Shown: piece after piece, positions 34,614-43,546 of the stretch
How the letters are laid out: every line of letters begins with the position of its first letter
How positions within the stretch are numbered: position 1 is the first letter of the stretch
From: CAYVQE01 sp964454005
GTDB taxonomy: Bacteria > Myxococcota > B64-G9
Length of the DNA stretch: 64,000 bases
Assembly (NCBI GenBank): GCA_964454005.1
Contig: CAYVQE010000004.1
Span: 1 to 64,000, forward strand
Direction: 5' to 3'
Notes under the pieces: model-generated
The model's database searches: none
Told to the model about the DNA's origin: nothing
The model's input: only the letters and a program-made list of their open reading frames with translations
Program-made: the position numbers and the translations under genes

Positions 34614-35984
34614 TCAGGCCAGCGGATCGCCGCCGTCGTCGGCCGCGGCCGGGCGTTCGGCGAACGCCCGCGGCTTGAGCCCGGCCGGCAGCAGCTTGAA
34701 CACCAACGGCAGCAGCACCGCCCCGCCCGGCAGGCTGAAGATGGCCAGCGAGGGGACCGAGCGCACGATGTCGAGCAGCTGGCGGCGCACCTGCCGCCAC
34801 TGATCGCGTTCCAGCCGCTCGCCGCGCGAAGCGCGCACCAGCAGCTCGGCCAGATCGCCCTTGGCGCGGATCTCGTCGACGATCAGCCCCAGGTTCTCGG
34901 CGATGCCGCGCTGCAGCCGATCCAGCATGCGTTGGCGGTAGTCACGCACGGCGGTGCCCACGGTGAACAGATCCAGATAATCCCGATGCTGCTCGTAGAA
35001 GCCGACCACCCGCGCCTCGACCGCGGCCAGCTCCTGCGGGCCGACGTCCAACCAAGTGGCCAGCTCCTCGATGTAGCCCCACTCCCGCTCGCTCAGGTGC
35101 CCGTCGAGCATGGCGCCCAACAACACCTGCTCGATCAAAAAATCGCGGCTGCGGTCGTCATCCACCGCGGCCGCCAGCGCCGGGGTCGCCACCGGGCGGC
35201 CCAGCGCGGCCAGCAACTCGCGGCGGGCGCTGCGCGGCAGCCGGGCCGAGCGGATCTGGGCCATCATCACCCGGCGCGAGCCGACCCCGATGGGCCGATC
35301 GGCCACCGTCAGGCCCACCAGCGCCTGCAGCAGCAGCCGGCGCTCGCGGTCGTGGTAGTCCCAGACCGCCTGCAGCGCGGCGGGCTCCGGCCGGCCGTGC
35401 TCGAAGTAGGCCACCGCCACGCGGCAGTAGGTCTTGGCGTCGCCGTAGGCGCAGGAGTTGTGCATCGGCAGGCCCAGCAACGGATTGCCCGCCAGGTAGG
35501 CCCGGCGCACCACCAGCTTGCCCAGCTTGCGGCCCCAGCGCTGCAGGCTCGGCGGCAACCCCGCTTTCGGGTCGAGCCCGACCAGCCGGCGGTGGATCCG
35601 CTCGGCCAGCCGGCGGCGGCGGCAGAACAGGGCGCTGCAGACCAGCAGCTCGGCCACCCGCACCACCCCCCGGCTGCAGTGGCCCACCGCACAGCCGACC
35701 TCCAGCGCCAGATTCGCCTGCACCTGCTGCAGGGCCAGAAACACCGCCTGCCGGTGGGACAGCCCCTTGAGGGTCGCGCCGGGCAGGCCCGCCTGGTCGA
35801 GCCGCGGCGTGCCGTAGACCACCCCCAGCTCGCGCAACCGGTGCTCGATGTAGCGGCGCAAGAACAGCTTCGGCGTCAGCTCGGGCTGGCCGGCCCCGAA
35901 GGCGGCCAGCCGCGCCTCGGCCGCGGCGCGGTCGAAGCGCTCGGCGCAGGTCGTCAACAGCGGGATGAGCCAGTCGCGCTCCAC
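34614..35984 (-). CDS. TerB-like and LETM1-like domain protein
   Basis: The 456-residue protein starts with GTG at 35984 (GAGG upstream). The N-terminal half contains a hydrophobic segment (HRQAVFLALQQVQANLALEVGC) and several basic helices. Near residues 285-320, EQVLLGAMLDGHLSEREWGY looks like a TerB-type tellurite-resistance fold. The C-terminus, DIVRSVPSLAIFSLPGGAVL followed by LVFKLLPAGLKPRAF, closely matches the LETM1 signature (a D-x-x-R/P helix then a hydrophobic segment with K-x-x-P). LETM1 relatives bind ribosomes or act in ion exchange. It ends the minus-strand lipoprotein run; its link to them is unclear. Confidence 0.68.
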   Translation of the reverse strand: MERDWLIPLLTTCAERFDRAAAEARLAAFGAGQPELTPKLFLRRYIEHRLRELGVVYGTPRLDQAGLPGATLKGLSHRQAVFLALQQVQANLALEVGCAVGHCSRGVVRVAELLVCSALFCRRRRLAERIHRRLVGLDPKAGLPPSLQRWGRKLGKLVVRRAYLAGNPLLGLPMHNSCAYGDAKTYCRVAVAYFEHGRPEPAALQAVWDYHDRERRLLLQALVGLTVADRPIGVGSRRVMMAQIRSARLPRSARRELLAALGRPVATPALAAAVDDDRSRDFLIEQVLLGAMLDGHLSEREWGYIEELATWLDVGPQELAAVEARVVGFYEQHRDYLDLFTVGTAVRDYRQRMLDRLQRGIAENLGLIVDEIRAKGDLAELLVRASRGERLERDQWRQVRRQLLDIVRSVPSLAIFSLPGGAVLLPLVFKLLPAGLKPRAFAERPAAADDGGDPLA

Positions 35985-36038
35985 GGTCCTCGAGGTTAGC
36001 GCCGCCGGATGCGCGGCACAAGCCAGAGACGCGGGGGA

Positions 36039-36770
36039 TCAGAACACCGCGTAGAGCCCGGCGCGCCACAGAAAGCCGTCCAGGCGCAGGCTGCCCAGGT
36101 CCACCGGCTGGCGGGCGATGGCCTCGTCCTGGCCTTCCGGCGTCTCGACGGCCGGGTCGACCCGGCCGTAGTCGAGCGGTGCGCACAGCTGCCAGCCGGC
36201 CTCGATGCGCAGGCCGATGGTGAAGCCGGCCTGCGCATCGCCGGCCGGCCGGTCCAGCCAGCGCCGCCACAGCGCGCGCGGCAGGGCCAGCTCCAGGCCC
36301 AAAGTGGCGAAGCCACCCGGCCGCGCCAGCTCCCAGTGCCGCAGCAGCGTGCCCGCCTCGGCGCTCGACACCCGCAGCCGGGCGAAGTCCAGGCTGCCGC
36401 CCAGCCTGGCCGACAGGTTCAGCCAGCGGGTCAACGGATGGCGGTAGACGGCCGCCAGGGTCACGCCGTGCAGATCCAGTCCGGTCTTCAAGTCCTGCCG
36501 ACTGCCGGTGTACAGCGCCGCGTTGCGGCCACCGGTCTGGTAGGCCAGCTCCAGGCTCAGCCCGTCGACGAACTCGTCGATCTCCAGGCCCAGCTCGAGC
36601 TGGAACAGCACCAGCCCGTCGCCGCTGGCTAGCGGATCGAACTCGGGCGCGGCCACCACCTGCCCGGCGCCCAGCAGGCTCACGTGCCAGTCGCGGGCGC
36701 CGGCCTGCGGCGCGGCCAGCCCGCCCAGCGCGAGCACGAGGCCCAGACACACCACGCGCGATCGCATCAT
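36039..36770 (-). CDS. Predicted outer-membrane barrel protein (lipoprotein cluster)
   Basis: The 243-residue protein has a signal peptide (MMRSRVVCLGLVLALGGLAA) and alternating strands with Gly/aromatics such as LVLFQLELGLEIDEF and LNLSARLGGSLDFARLRV, ending with aromatic Phe (GLYAVF), as expected for an outer-membrane barrel. GAGGAGGTGG lies before the start. The start overlaps the stop of the upstream lipoprotein by ATGA, suggesting the barrel and propeller proteins are made together. Confidence 0.72.
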   Translation of the reverse strand: MMRSRVVCLGLVLALGGLAAPQAGARDWHVSLLGAGQVVAAPEFDPLASGDGLVLFQLELGLEIDEFVDGLSLELAYQTGGRNAALYTGSRQDLKTGLDLHGVTLAAVYRHPLTRWLNLSARLGGSLDFARLRVSSAEAGTLLRHWELARPGGFATLGLELALPRALWRRWLDRPAGDAQAGFTIGLRIEAGWQLCAPLDYGRVDPAVETPEGQDEAIARQPVDLGSLRLDGFLWRAGLYAVF

Positions 36771-38356
36771 CCACCTCCTCGCTCGGGATCCAGCAGGTCG
36801 ACCAGGGCGAAGCCCTCGATCATCACGGCCGCCTGGCGCCGGTAGTCGTTCATCGGCACCAGGGTCAGGCTGCCCAGCGGGTGGTCGTGGGCGAACCAGA
36901 TCCAGTCGGTGCCGGGGACCAGGCCCAGGCGTTCGGGCGCCCGGTCCAGAATCAGGCTGTCGTACCAACCCGAGTCCAGATCGAGCAGGAAGGTGTTGTT
37001 GTCGGCGCTGAAGGTGCCGACCAGGCCGCGGCCGTCGGCGCTGAAGCGCTCGGCGACCGGCAGCGTCTGCAGGCCGAAGGTGGACAGGCGGTGGCTCCAA
37101 CGGCTGGCGCCCGCGGGCCACACCGGCCGCAACAGGCGCATGCCCGGTTCGGACGCGCCGCCCATGCGCGGATGGTAGATCAGGGCCGATTCCCCGCCGG
37201 GGGCGACCTGCACCCGGTCGTAGGCATCCTGCAGGTAGATGGTCTCGCTCCAGCCGGCCGCCGGATCGACCAGAAAGACCCGCGGCTGGTTGCCGGTCAT
37301 CCGCTGCGGGTGGACCAGCACGAACTCGCGTTGCCCCTCGGGCCCGTGGCCGATCAGGCGCTCGGCGCGCTCGACCGGCACCGGAAAGGCGAAGTTGCGC
37401 TCGTCGGTCTGTATCGAGTTGGCGTCCAGCAAAGCGGCGCCGGCCTGCTCGGCCGCGCCGTAGACGGCGAAGACCTTGTCTTGCAGCCCGGCCGACTGCA
37501 GGACCAGCAGGTCCGTCGGCGCCGAGCCGGCCGGAGTGTTGAGGAAGTTGATGGACCGCTGCAGCCGCCCGCCGGCATCGCGCGTCAGGTGGACGCCGAG
37601 CACGTCGTCCGAGCCCACCAAGCGCACATAGCAGTAGCCGCCGTCGGCGTGGAAGGGACCGAAGACCACCTCTTCCGGCACCGCCACGCCGCCGGGCGCG
37701 TTGGTGAAGCGCACCCACAGCAGCTCGCTGTCGGGATCGGCCGGGTCGACGAAGACCAGGCCGTTGTCGACCCGCACCGCGGCCAGATCGTCGAAGGCGT
37801 CGCTGCCGGCGGGCACGAAGGTGATGCCCCGCGGATTGAGCCCGCCGGTCTCGAGCAGCCGGGCGGGCTGCACGCGGTGCGCAACGAAGTCGACCACCTG
37901 CACCTGGTCCAGGTTGCGGATGCCGGTGTGCCGGCGCTGGTCGTCGCCGAAATAGGCCAGGCCGTAGCGGCCCGAGGGCGATACCGCCAGCGCGTCGAAG
38001 CCGTCGGCCAGCGGCAGGAAATCGGCCGCGGCCACCCGGCGCTGCTCGCGATCGATCACGGTCAGGCCGGGGTCGGCCGGGTCGTCGTGCAGCACGGCCA
38101 GGCGGGTGCCTGCGGCCACCGGCTGCACCAGGCGCGGCGAGGCGTGATGCAGCTTTACGGCCTCGACGCGGAAGTCGTCAGCGGTGGCGCGGATGCGGAT
38201 CAGCCGGCCGAGCGTGCGATCGATGGTGACCAGGCCACCGGGATAGCCGAAAGGGCCCAGCAGGTCGATGGCCTGGCTGTAGACGTCGCGGCGTCCGCCG
38301 CAACCGAGCGGCGCCGCGGCCAGACTGAGACAGAGAAAGCAAATCACGGATCGCAT
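36767..38356 (-). CDS. Beta-propeller-like lipoprotein B
   Basis: This 529-residue protein has a lipoprotein signal (CFLCLSLAAAPLGC) and many propeller-type repeats containing 'VSPSGRYGLAYFGDD', 'VFLVDP' and 'VAPGGESALIYHPRM'. Each repeat looks like a strand pair after a Gly-Arg turn. It is a diverged relative of the larger lipoprotein encoded just upstream (38369-40183), which shares the arrangement and repeats such as LALSPGGRFAVAYFDQD. The ribosome site is GACGGGAGG. A role as a periplasmic or surface ligand-binding platform is plausible but not shown. Confidence 0.75.
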   Translation of the reverse strand: MRSVICFLCLSLAAAPLGCGGRRDVYSQAIDLLGPFGYPGGLVTIDRTLGRLIRIRATADDFRVEAVKLHHASPRLVQPVAAGTRLAVLHDDPADPGLTVIDREQRRVAAADFLPLADGFDALAVSPSGRYGLAYFGDDQRRHTGIRNLDQVQVVDFVAHRVQPARLLETGGLNPRGITFVPAGSDAFDDLAAVRVDNGLVFVDPADPDSELLWVRFTNAPGGVAVPEEVVFGPFHADGGYCYVRLVGSDDVLGVHLTRDAGGRLQRSINFLNTPAGSAPTDLLVLQSAGLQDKVFAVYGAAEQAGAALLDANSIQTDERNFAFPVPVERAERLIGHGPEGQREFVLVHPQRMTGNQPRVFLVDPAAGWSETIYLQDAYDRVQVAPGGESALIYHPRMGGASEPGMRLLRPVWPAGASRWSHRLSTFGLQTLPVAERFSADGRGLVGTFSADNNTFLLDLDSGWYDSLILDRAPERLGLVPGTDWIWFAHDHPLGSLTLVPMNDYRRQAAVMIEGFALVDLLDPERGGG

Positions 38357-38368
38357 GCTGGCCTCCCG

Positions 38369-40183
38369 TCAGCGGGCGTTGAGCTCGAAGCCCGTCACCG
38401 CCCGCTCCTCCATGGTCTCCATGTCCACGAAGGTGATCTTGCCGTAGTCGTGCTGCTGCGAGACGTAGGCGATGCGCCCGCCGGGCAGCACCCCGACCGA
38501 GATCGGGGCCGCGGCCAGCGGCACCGAATCCAGCTGCAGGGTCAGCCGGTGCAGGTCGAGCACGTGCAGCTCGTTGACCTCCAGGGCGCCGTCGAACACG
38601 GTCAAGAAGGCGTGCCGGCCGGTCGGCGAGAAGGACAGCGGGCCGATCGGCGCCTCGGTCACCTGCTGAAAGGTGGCCCGGGTGGGCAGGTCGATCAGGG
38701 TGTAGCCGTGCAAGGCGTCGATCTCGCGCTCCACCGGATCGCTTTCCGGCGATCCCGGTTCGGGCCGGTGCACGATCAAGGCCACCCGGCCGCCGGGGCT
38801 TAGCACCGTATAGTCGACCAGCTTGTTCAGCAGCCGGCCCAGGTAGTCGATCTGCATGCGCTCGACGTCCAGGATGCTGACCTCCTCGCGCCGGGCGGCG
38901 TTGGTGTAGATCAGCGCCGCCAACTCGTCGTCCGGGGTGACGAAGAGTTCGGCCTGGCCGGCCGCCAGGGGATCGCCGGCCGGGTCCAGCGCCTCGATGG
39001 AGGTGTAGTCCCCGGGCTCGGGCAGACCGTCGCCGTCGGGGTCGAAGTAGCGCCTGCCGTCGACGGTCACCGTCTGCTCCAGATCCGCCTCCAGGTCCAA
39101 CCGCGTGATGCGCCCGGCGTTGCGCTCGACCACCAGCGCCCGCCGGCCGTCCGGTGCCAGGTCGATGTCGGTGGCCACGCCGTGCAGGGGCAGCAGCGCC
39201 GATCTGCCGGCGTCGATGTCGAGCACGGTCAGCTCGGCCGCCTGGAAGGAGCGCACCAGCACCAGCCGCGCGTCCGGGGTGGCCAGCACCTCGCGCGCCT
39301 CGACCACCTCGGCCGCCGGGTTGTCGATCCACACCCGCGGCAGGATCCAGGTCGCCGCCAGCTGCTCCAGCGGCAGCACGGCCACCTCGGACTTGGACAC
39401 CACCAGCGCCCGGGTGGCCCGCACGCCCGGCGCCGCGTCCACGGTGTCGAAGAGCAGATCGGTGACCCGGTAGCCCACCGCGTACTCGTAGACCAGCGGC
39501 GGCCCGCTGTCGTCGTAGGCCGGGCGCAGGTCGACCACCGCGATCTTGTTGGCGGCGCTGTCCGGCCCGGCGATGACCTGGTCCTGATCGAAGTAGGCGA
39601 CGGCGAAACGACCGCCGGGCGACAGGGCCAACGCCGTGTAGGCCTGGCCGACCGGGGCCTCGATGACGCGGTCGCGTTCCGGCCCGGCCAGCAGCAGCGC
39701 CACGCTGCGCGAGCCCACGCAGAGCACCACCGCGCTGTCCGAGCCGGGCACGGCGATCAGCTCGGTGGGCTCATTGCAGACCTCGATCGAGTCGACCTCG
39801 ATGTGCTCCAGGCCGCCGGGATCGATCTTGGCCACCGTGCCCAGCGAGGTGTTGACCACGAAGACGTAGTTCTGCGAGGCCACCGGCGGCTGGAACAGGA
39901 AGTGCTCGTCCTCCGGGGGGCCGGCGTCGGTCACCGTGCCGCCGTCGGGCCCGGCCGCCACGCAGCGCCCAGCCTGGCAGCGCTGGCCGTAGGCGCAGTC
40001 GGCGTCCGTCACGCAAGCGGGCGCTGAACCACCGGCGTCGGCTCCGCCACCGCCGTCCGGCAGGGGCGTGCCGGCCATGTCCGAGCCGGCGCCGGCGCAG
40101 CCGGCCGCCGCCACCGCCAACAGCGACGCCAGCAGCAGCGCCAGCAAGGCTCCCGGCACCAATCCGTCCCACGACGAACGCAT
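38369..40183 (-). CDS. Beta-propeller-like lipoprotein A with Cys-rich module
   Basis: The 604-residue protein starts at 40183 (GAGGGAGGAGGTACG upstream) and has the lipobox LLAVAAAGC. A short Gly/Asp linker (DGGGGADAGG) is followed by a Cys module (CVTDADCAYGQRCQAGRC) of the kind also found in the large Cys-repeat lipoproteins of this window. The remaining residues form propeller-like repeats with motifs such as ALALSPGGRFAVAY, DIDLAPDGRRALVV and PLSFSPTGRHAFLT. It is the first gene behind the sigma-54 promoter and is only 12 bases before lipoprotein B. Confidence 0.78.
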   Translation of the reverse strand: MRSSWDGLVPGALLALLLASLLAVAAAGCAGAGSDMAGTPLPDGGGGADAGGSAPACVTDADCAYGQRCQAGRCVAAGPDGGTVTDAGPPEDEHFLFQPPVASQNYVFVVNTSLGTVAKIDPGGLEHIEVDSIEVCNEPTELIAVPGSDSAVVLCVGSRSVALLLAGPERDRVIEAPVGQAYTALALSPGGRFAVAYFDQDQVIAGPDSAANKIAVVDLRPAYDDSGPPLVYEYAVGYRVTDLLFDTVDAAPGVRATRALVVSKSEVAVLPLEQLAATWILPRVWIDNPAAEVVEAREVLATPDARLVLVRSFQAAELTVLDIDAGRSALLPLHGVATDIDLAPDGRRALVVERNAGRITRLDLEADLEQTVTVDGRRYFDPDGDGLPEPGDYTSIEALDPAGDPLAAGQAELFVTPDDELAALIYTNAARREEVSILDVERMQIDYLGRLLNKLVDYTVLSPGGRVALIVHRPEPGSPESDPVEREIDALHGYTLIDLPTRATFQQVTEAPIGPLSFSPTGRHAFLTVFDGALEVNELHVLDLHRLTLQLDSVPLAAAPISVGVLPGGRIAYVSQQHDYGKITFVDMETMEERAVTGFELNAR

Positions 40184-40602
40184 GGGCGTACCTCCTCCCT
40201 CGCAGCCGGCCACCCTGCGCCCGGCTGGTGGACAGTTCGACTCCAGGCCGTGTGCTTCCTTGCGAGCTGTTGTACAGCAAGTCACATGCCAATCACGGCG
40301 ACGCGGCCCACCGGGCGACCAAGACACCGCGATTGGTGATTAAATTCACATTCGGGCGCAGAACCGATGCTGCCCGGCTGCCGGCCGAAGCGTGCCCCGG
40401 CCTGACAGGCCTGTCACACCGGCGGCCGGCCGCACCGGGCCGGCGGGGTGTCCCTGAAGGTCGAGAGGGGAATTCGGTCCGCCGCTGGACTGTTGCAGCG
40501 ACGGACCGGATGGCTTTTGGCACCGCGGTGGACCACGCTTGACAGCCGGCGCCAAGGATGCCCAAGGTATGGCCGTGCTCGACTCGGCCCGGAGGTGAGA
40601 CC
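40184..40602. other. Intergenic region of 419 bases
   Basis: It lies between two divergently read lipoprotein genes. The left part contains the sigma-54 promoter for the propeller cluster and an AT-richer patch around 40335-40350 (GTGATTAAATTCACATTC). The right part contains the ribosome site and probably the promoter for the gene at 40603, though only a lone TTGACA (40536-40546 region) is visible without a good -10. No gene, RNA or repeat was recognised; open frames on both strands lack ribosome sites and domains. Confidence 0.6.
40276..40291 (-). promoter_or_regulatory. Sigma-54 (RpoN) type promoter for the propeller lipoprotein operon
   Basis: On the minus strand TGGCATG-TGAC-TTGCT: GG and GC spaced by exactly 10 bases, as required for -24/-12 elements. 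Transcription would start about 80 bases before the ATG at 40183. Confidence 0.68.
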
Positions 40603-41091
40603 ATGCGATCGATCACGACCCTCGCGTTGCTGCCGCTGCTGGCGCTGCTGGCGTCGGGCTGTCAGCCCAAGCGCATCCCCGGCATCTCCATCGCGCTGAA
40701 GGACACCCCCGACCACCGCGCCATCGTGGACCTGGTCGAGCAGTACCGCCGCGCCGTCGAATCCAAGGACATCGATGCGCTGCTGGCGCTGGCCGACGAA
40801 CGCTTCTACGAGGACGCGGGCACGCCGGAGACCGAGGACGACTACAACTACCAGGGGCTGCGCGAGCACTTCGAGCAGCACTTCGACCGCCTGGGCAAGA
40901 TGCAGCTCAACATCATGCTCAAGGACGTGGAGGTCCGCGGCGACCAGGCCGACGTGGACTACCGCTACGTGGCCCGCTACCGGATGGACCTGCCCGCCGG
41001 CGAGAAGTGGCGGGTGATCGACGAGGTCAACCGCCTGGAGCTGGTGCGCCAGGGCGAAGGCCCCGACTGGAAGGTCAAGAGCGGTTTCTGA
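40603..41091 (+). CDS. Small lipoprotein, NTF2/SnoaL-like
   Basis: This 162-residue protein starts at ATG 40603 behind GGAGGTGAGACC and has the lipobox LLALLASGC. The mature part (HRAIVDLVEQYRRAVESKDI DALLALADERFYED pattern) and a strand-rich remainder ending DWKVKSGF are typical of NTF2-like (SnoaL) small folds. Those folds serve as binding pockets or simple enzymes. It overlaps the end of the convergent phosphoesterase gene by 17 bases (41075-41091). No substrate can be named. Confidence 0.72.
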   Translation: MRSITTLALLPLLALLASGCQPKRIPGISIALKDTPDHRAIVDLVEQYRRAVESKDIDALLALADERFYEDAGTPETEDDYNYQGLREHFEQHFDRLGKMQLNIMLKDVEVRGDQADVDYRYVARYRMDLPAGEKWRVIDEVNRLELVRQGEGPDWKVKSGF

Positions 41092-43474
41092 GCCGCCGCC
41101 ACCACCATAAACCGACCAGCAGACCGAACAGCACCAACCCGACGGCGCTGACGGCGCAGGCCGACGACGCGCCGGCGCAGGAGGCGGCCGGCTCGACCAC
41201 CACCTCGGTGGCGAAGCGGGCATAGGCGCCGCAGTCGTCGATGGCCGTCAGCCGCACCGGGTAGCGCCCCGGGGCGGCGTAGCTGTGCTCCACCCGGCGG
41301 CCGCGGGCGGTGGCCCCGTCGCCGAACTCCCAGCGGAAATCCAGCAAGCGATCGCCGTCCGGATCCGCGGTGGGGCCGGCGTCGAAGCGCACCCGCTGGC
41401 CCGGGGCCGGCCGGTCGACCGAACGCGCAAAGGCCACCCGCGGCACCCGGTTGCCCCGGGCCCGGCGGGCCAGCACCCGCACCACCGGAACCCGCTCGGC
41501 CGGCGGCGCCAGCTCCGGGGCCGCCGGCAGATCGACCTCCAGGTAATAGATGTTGCGGCCGGTGGGGCCGATGCCGACGTCGACCAGGCGCACGGCGGCG
41601 CCGGCCGCGGCGCTGTCGGCGACGAAGCGCCAGCCCTGGGGCAGGGCGTCGAGATAGGCCCGCAGCCGACCGCTGACCGGCTCGGCCAGGCCGTTGTGCA
41701 CCAGGTAGAGCAGGTCGCGGGGCGCACCCGGGATGACCCGGCCGGCCTCGACGCCCTCGCCGGCCAACCACAGGTTGCCGGCCGGCACCGAGGCCAGCCC
41801 CCGGGACGGGGCGTACATCAGCCCGCTCGAGCCCCGGGGGCCGATGGTGGTCAGCCGGTAGCCCCAGTAGCTGCGGTCGGTCTTGGGCGTCGAGGCGGCG
41901 GTGGTCACCCGCACCAGCCGGATGTCGCGCCGGGCCTCGATGCCGGAGCCGGCGGCCAGCTGTTGGCCGCGGGCGATGCGCTCGTCGCTGTCGTCGTGCA
42001 CGTGGCCGCACAGCACTACGTCGGCCCCGCGGGCGATCAGGCGCAGCAGCGCCACCGCGCTGTTTTCGCGCTGGCTCTCGCCGCTCACCCCGTCGTCGGG
42101 GTCCGAGTCCCACTTCGGGTTGCCTTCGTAGTTCCACTCCTGGAAACGGCGCAGCCCCAGCGGCTCGGTGGGAAAGGGCAGGTGCATGTGGTAGCGCGCA
42201 CCCCAGGGCGCCGAGCGGTTGCCGCGCGGGTCGTGGTGCAGCATCAGCCAGCGGCGCTGGCCGCTCCGCTCGGCCGCGTCGAACTCGCCCTCCAGCCAGC
42301 CGAGCTGCTCCGGGGTGACGAAGCCGCCGTAGTTGTCCACCGTGGCCACCCCCAGCTCGGCGCCCAGCCAGTCCAGGCCGAGCACGAAGGCGTGGCGCCG
42401 TTCGGGACTGCCGGCGTACGAGTTCAGGCCGATGAAGCGCACCCCGGCGCGGGCGAAGCTGTAGTCGGTGGGCCCGATCAGGCGCCGCCAGTAATCGAGC
42501 CCGTCCTGGTCGAGCTGCTCGAACAGCATCTCCTTCAAATCGCCGTAGAGGCAGCGCAGCAGCTCGAACACCTTCCAGGCGGTCACCTCGCCGTCCAGCA
42601 CGTGGCGGGCGCAGCGCACCGAGCGCAGCGCCCGGGCCCACCAGCCCTGCTTGAGCCGCAACGCATACAGCGCCATGCCGTCGTGGTTGCCGGGCACCAT
42701 GTAGCTGGCCAGCGGCCGGCGCCACCAGGCGCGCAGGGTGGCGGCCAGCTCTTCGCGGTAATCGGTGCCGAAGACCAGGTCGCCGAGGTGCAGCACCAGG
42801 TCCGGATCGCGCAGCGCCAGCTCGTCGACCTCCTGCAGCAGCATGCTCTCGGCCGCGGTGCGGCCGCGGCGCGGATAGGTGCCGTTGTTGCGATCGGCGC
42901 CGCCCAGCTCCGAGGTCGGATCGCGCAGCTGGTGATCGGCGATGACGGCCAGCCGCAGCTCGTCGCGGCAGGCGCCCAGCAGGCGCACCGCGTGCACCCG
43001 CTGGCCGGACAAGCCACCGGGGCCCTGCACCTCCAGGTGGTAGGTCTCGCGCGGCGGGGTGGCCGGGGTGGTCAGCTGCAGCCGGGCCAGATCGGGCCGC
43101 GGGCCCGGGGCCACGCCGATCACCGGCAGCGCGAAGCGCAGCTCGACCGGCTGGCCCACCGGCTCGTCCAGCGGCCCCCGGGTGCGGGTGGTCAGCCAGG
43201 CCCGCCAGTCCTCGGGCCGGCCGGGCGCCGCCCCGGTGGGCAGGCGGATGGTGGCGGCCCAGGTCTCGCCCCAGCAGACCAGCGCCGGCGCCCCCGGCGC
43301 CGGCATCAGGATCGGATCGGGCCGGGCCAGCGGCGGCTCGCGCTGGGGCTTGAGCGGACGGCCGAGCGCCGCCCAGTCGGCCGGCTCCGGCGTGCCCGCG
43401 GCGGCCGGCGCCACCAGCGCCCAGACCAGCGCCCAGACCAGCGCCGGGGCCAGCAGCCGGCGGGCGTTGCTCAC
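41075..43474 (-). CDS. Secreted metallophosphoesterase with PKD domain and C-terminal membrane anchor
   Basis: The 799-residue protein begins with GTG (GCGGAGGCGGCC upstream) and a signal peptide (LLAPALVWALVWALVAPAAA). The phosphoesterase core has LRLAVIADHQLRD, LVLHLGDLVFGTDYR, MVPGNHDGMALYAL and VLCGHVHDDS, which are the metal-binding blocks of calcineurin-like enzymes. A long insert follows GNHDG. A PKD domain near the C-terminus has FDAGPTADPDGDRLLDFRWE and FGDGATARGRRVEHSYA. The tail is a Cys-containing stretch, a hydrophobic helix and an Arg-rich end (WWWRRLRNRS), which resembles a sorting signal. It should act outside the cytoplasm. Confidence 0.82.
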   Translation of the reverse strand: MSNARRLLAPALVWALVWALVAPAAAGTPEPADWAALGRPLKPQREPPLARPDPILMPAPGAPALVCWGETWAATIRLPTGAAPGRPEDWRAWLTTRTRGPLDEPVGQPVELRFALPVIGVAPGPRPDLARLQLTTPATPPRETYHLEVQGPGGLSGQRVHAVRLLGACRDELRLAVIADHQLRDPTSELGGADRNNGTYPRRGRTAAESMLLQEVDELALRDPDLVLHLGDLVFGTDYREELAATLRAWWRRPLASYMVPGNHDGMALYALRLKQGWWARALRSVRCARHVLDGEVTAWKVFELLRCLYGDLKEMLFEQLDQDGLDYWRRLIGPTDYSFARAGVRFIGLNSYAGSPERRHAFVLGLDWLGAELGVATVDNYGGFVTPEQLGWLEGEFDAAERSGQRRWLMLHHDPRGNRSAPWGARYHMHLPFPTEPLGLRRFQEWNYEGNPKWDSDPDDGVSGESQRENSAVALLRLIARGADVVLCGHVHDDSDERIARGQQLAAGSGIEARRDIRLVRVTTAASTPKTDRSYWGYRLTTIGPRGSSGLMYAPSRGLASVPAGNLWLAGEGVEAGRVIPGAPRDLLYLVHNGLAEPVSGRLRAYLDALPQGWRFVADSAAAGAAVRLVDVGIGPTGRNIYYLEVDLPAAPELAPPAERVPVVRVLARRARGNRVPRVAFARSVDRPAPGQRVRFDAGPTADPDGDRLLDFRWEFGDGATARGRRVEHSYAAPGRYPVRLTAIDDCGAYARFATEVVVEPAASCAGASSACAVSAVGLVLFGLLVGLWWWRRLRNRS

Positions 43475-43546
43475 GGCCGCCTCCGCACGCCGAGCTGCAG
43501 CCCGGCGGCGGCCAACCACAACAGGATGGACAGACAGTGCGCCACC

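Noticed and set aside
40228..40616. Open frames on both strands in the large intergenic region
   Set aside because: No ribosome site, no signal or domain, and they overlap each other; they look like chance frames in GC-rich DNA.
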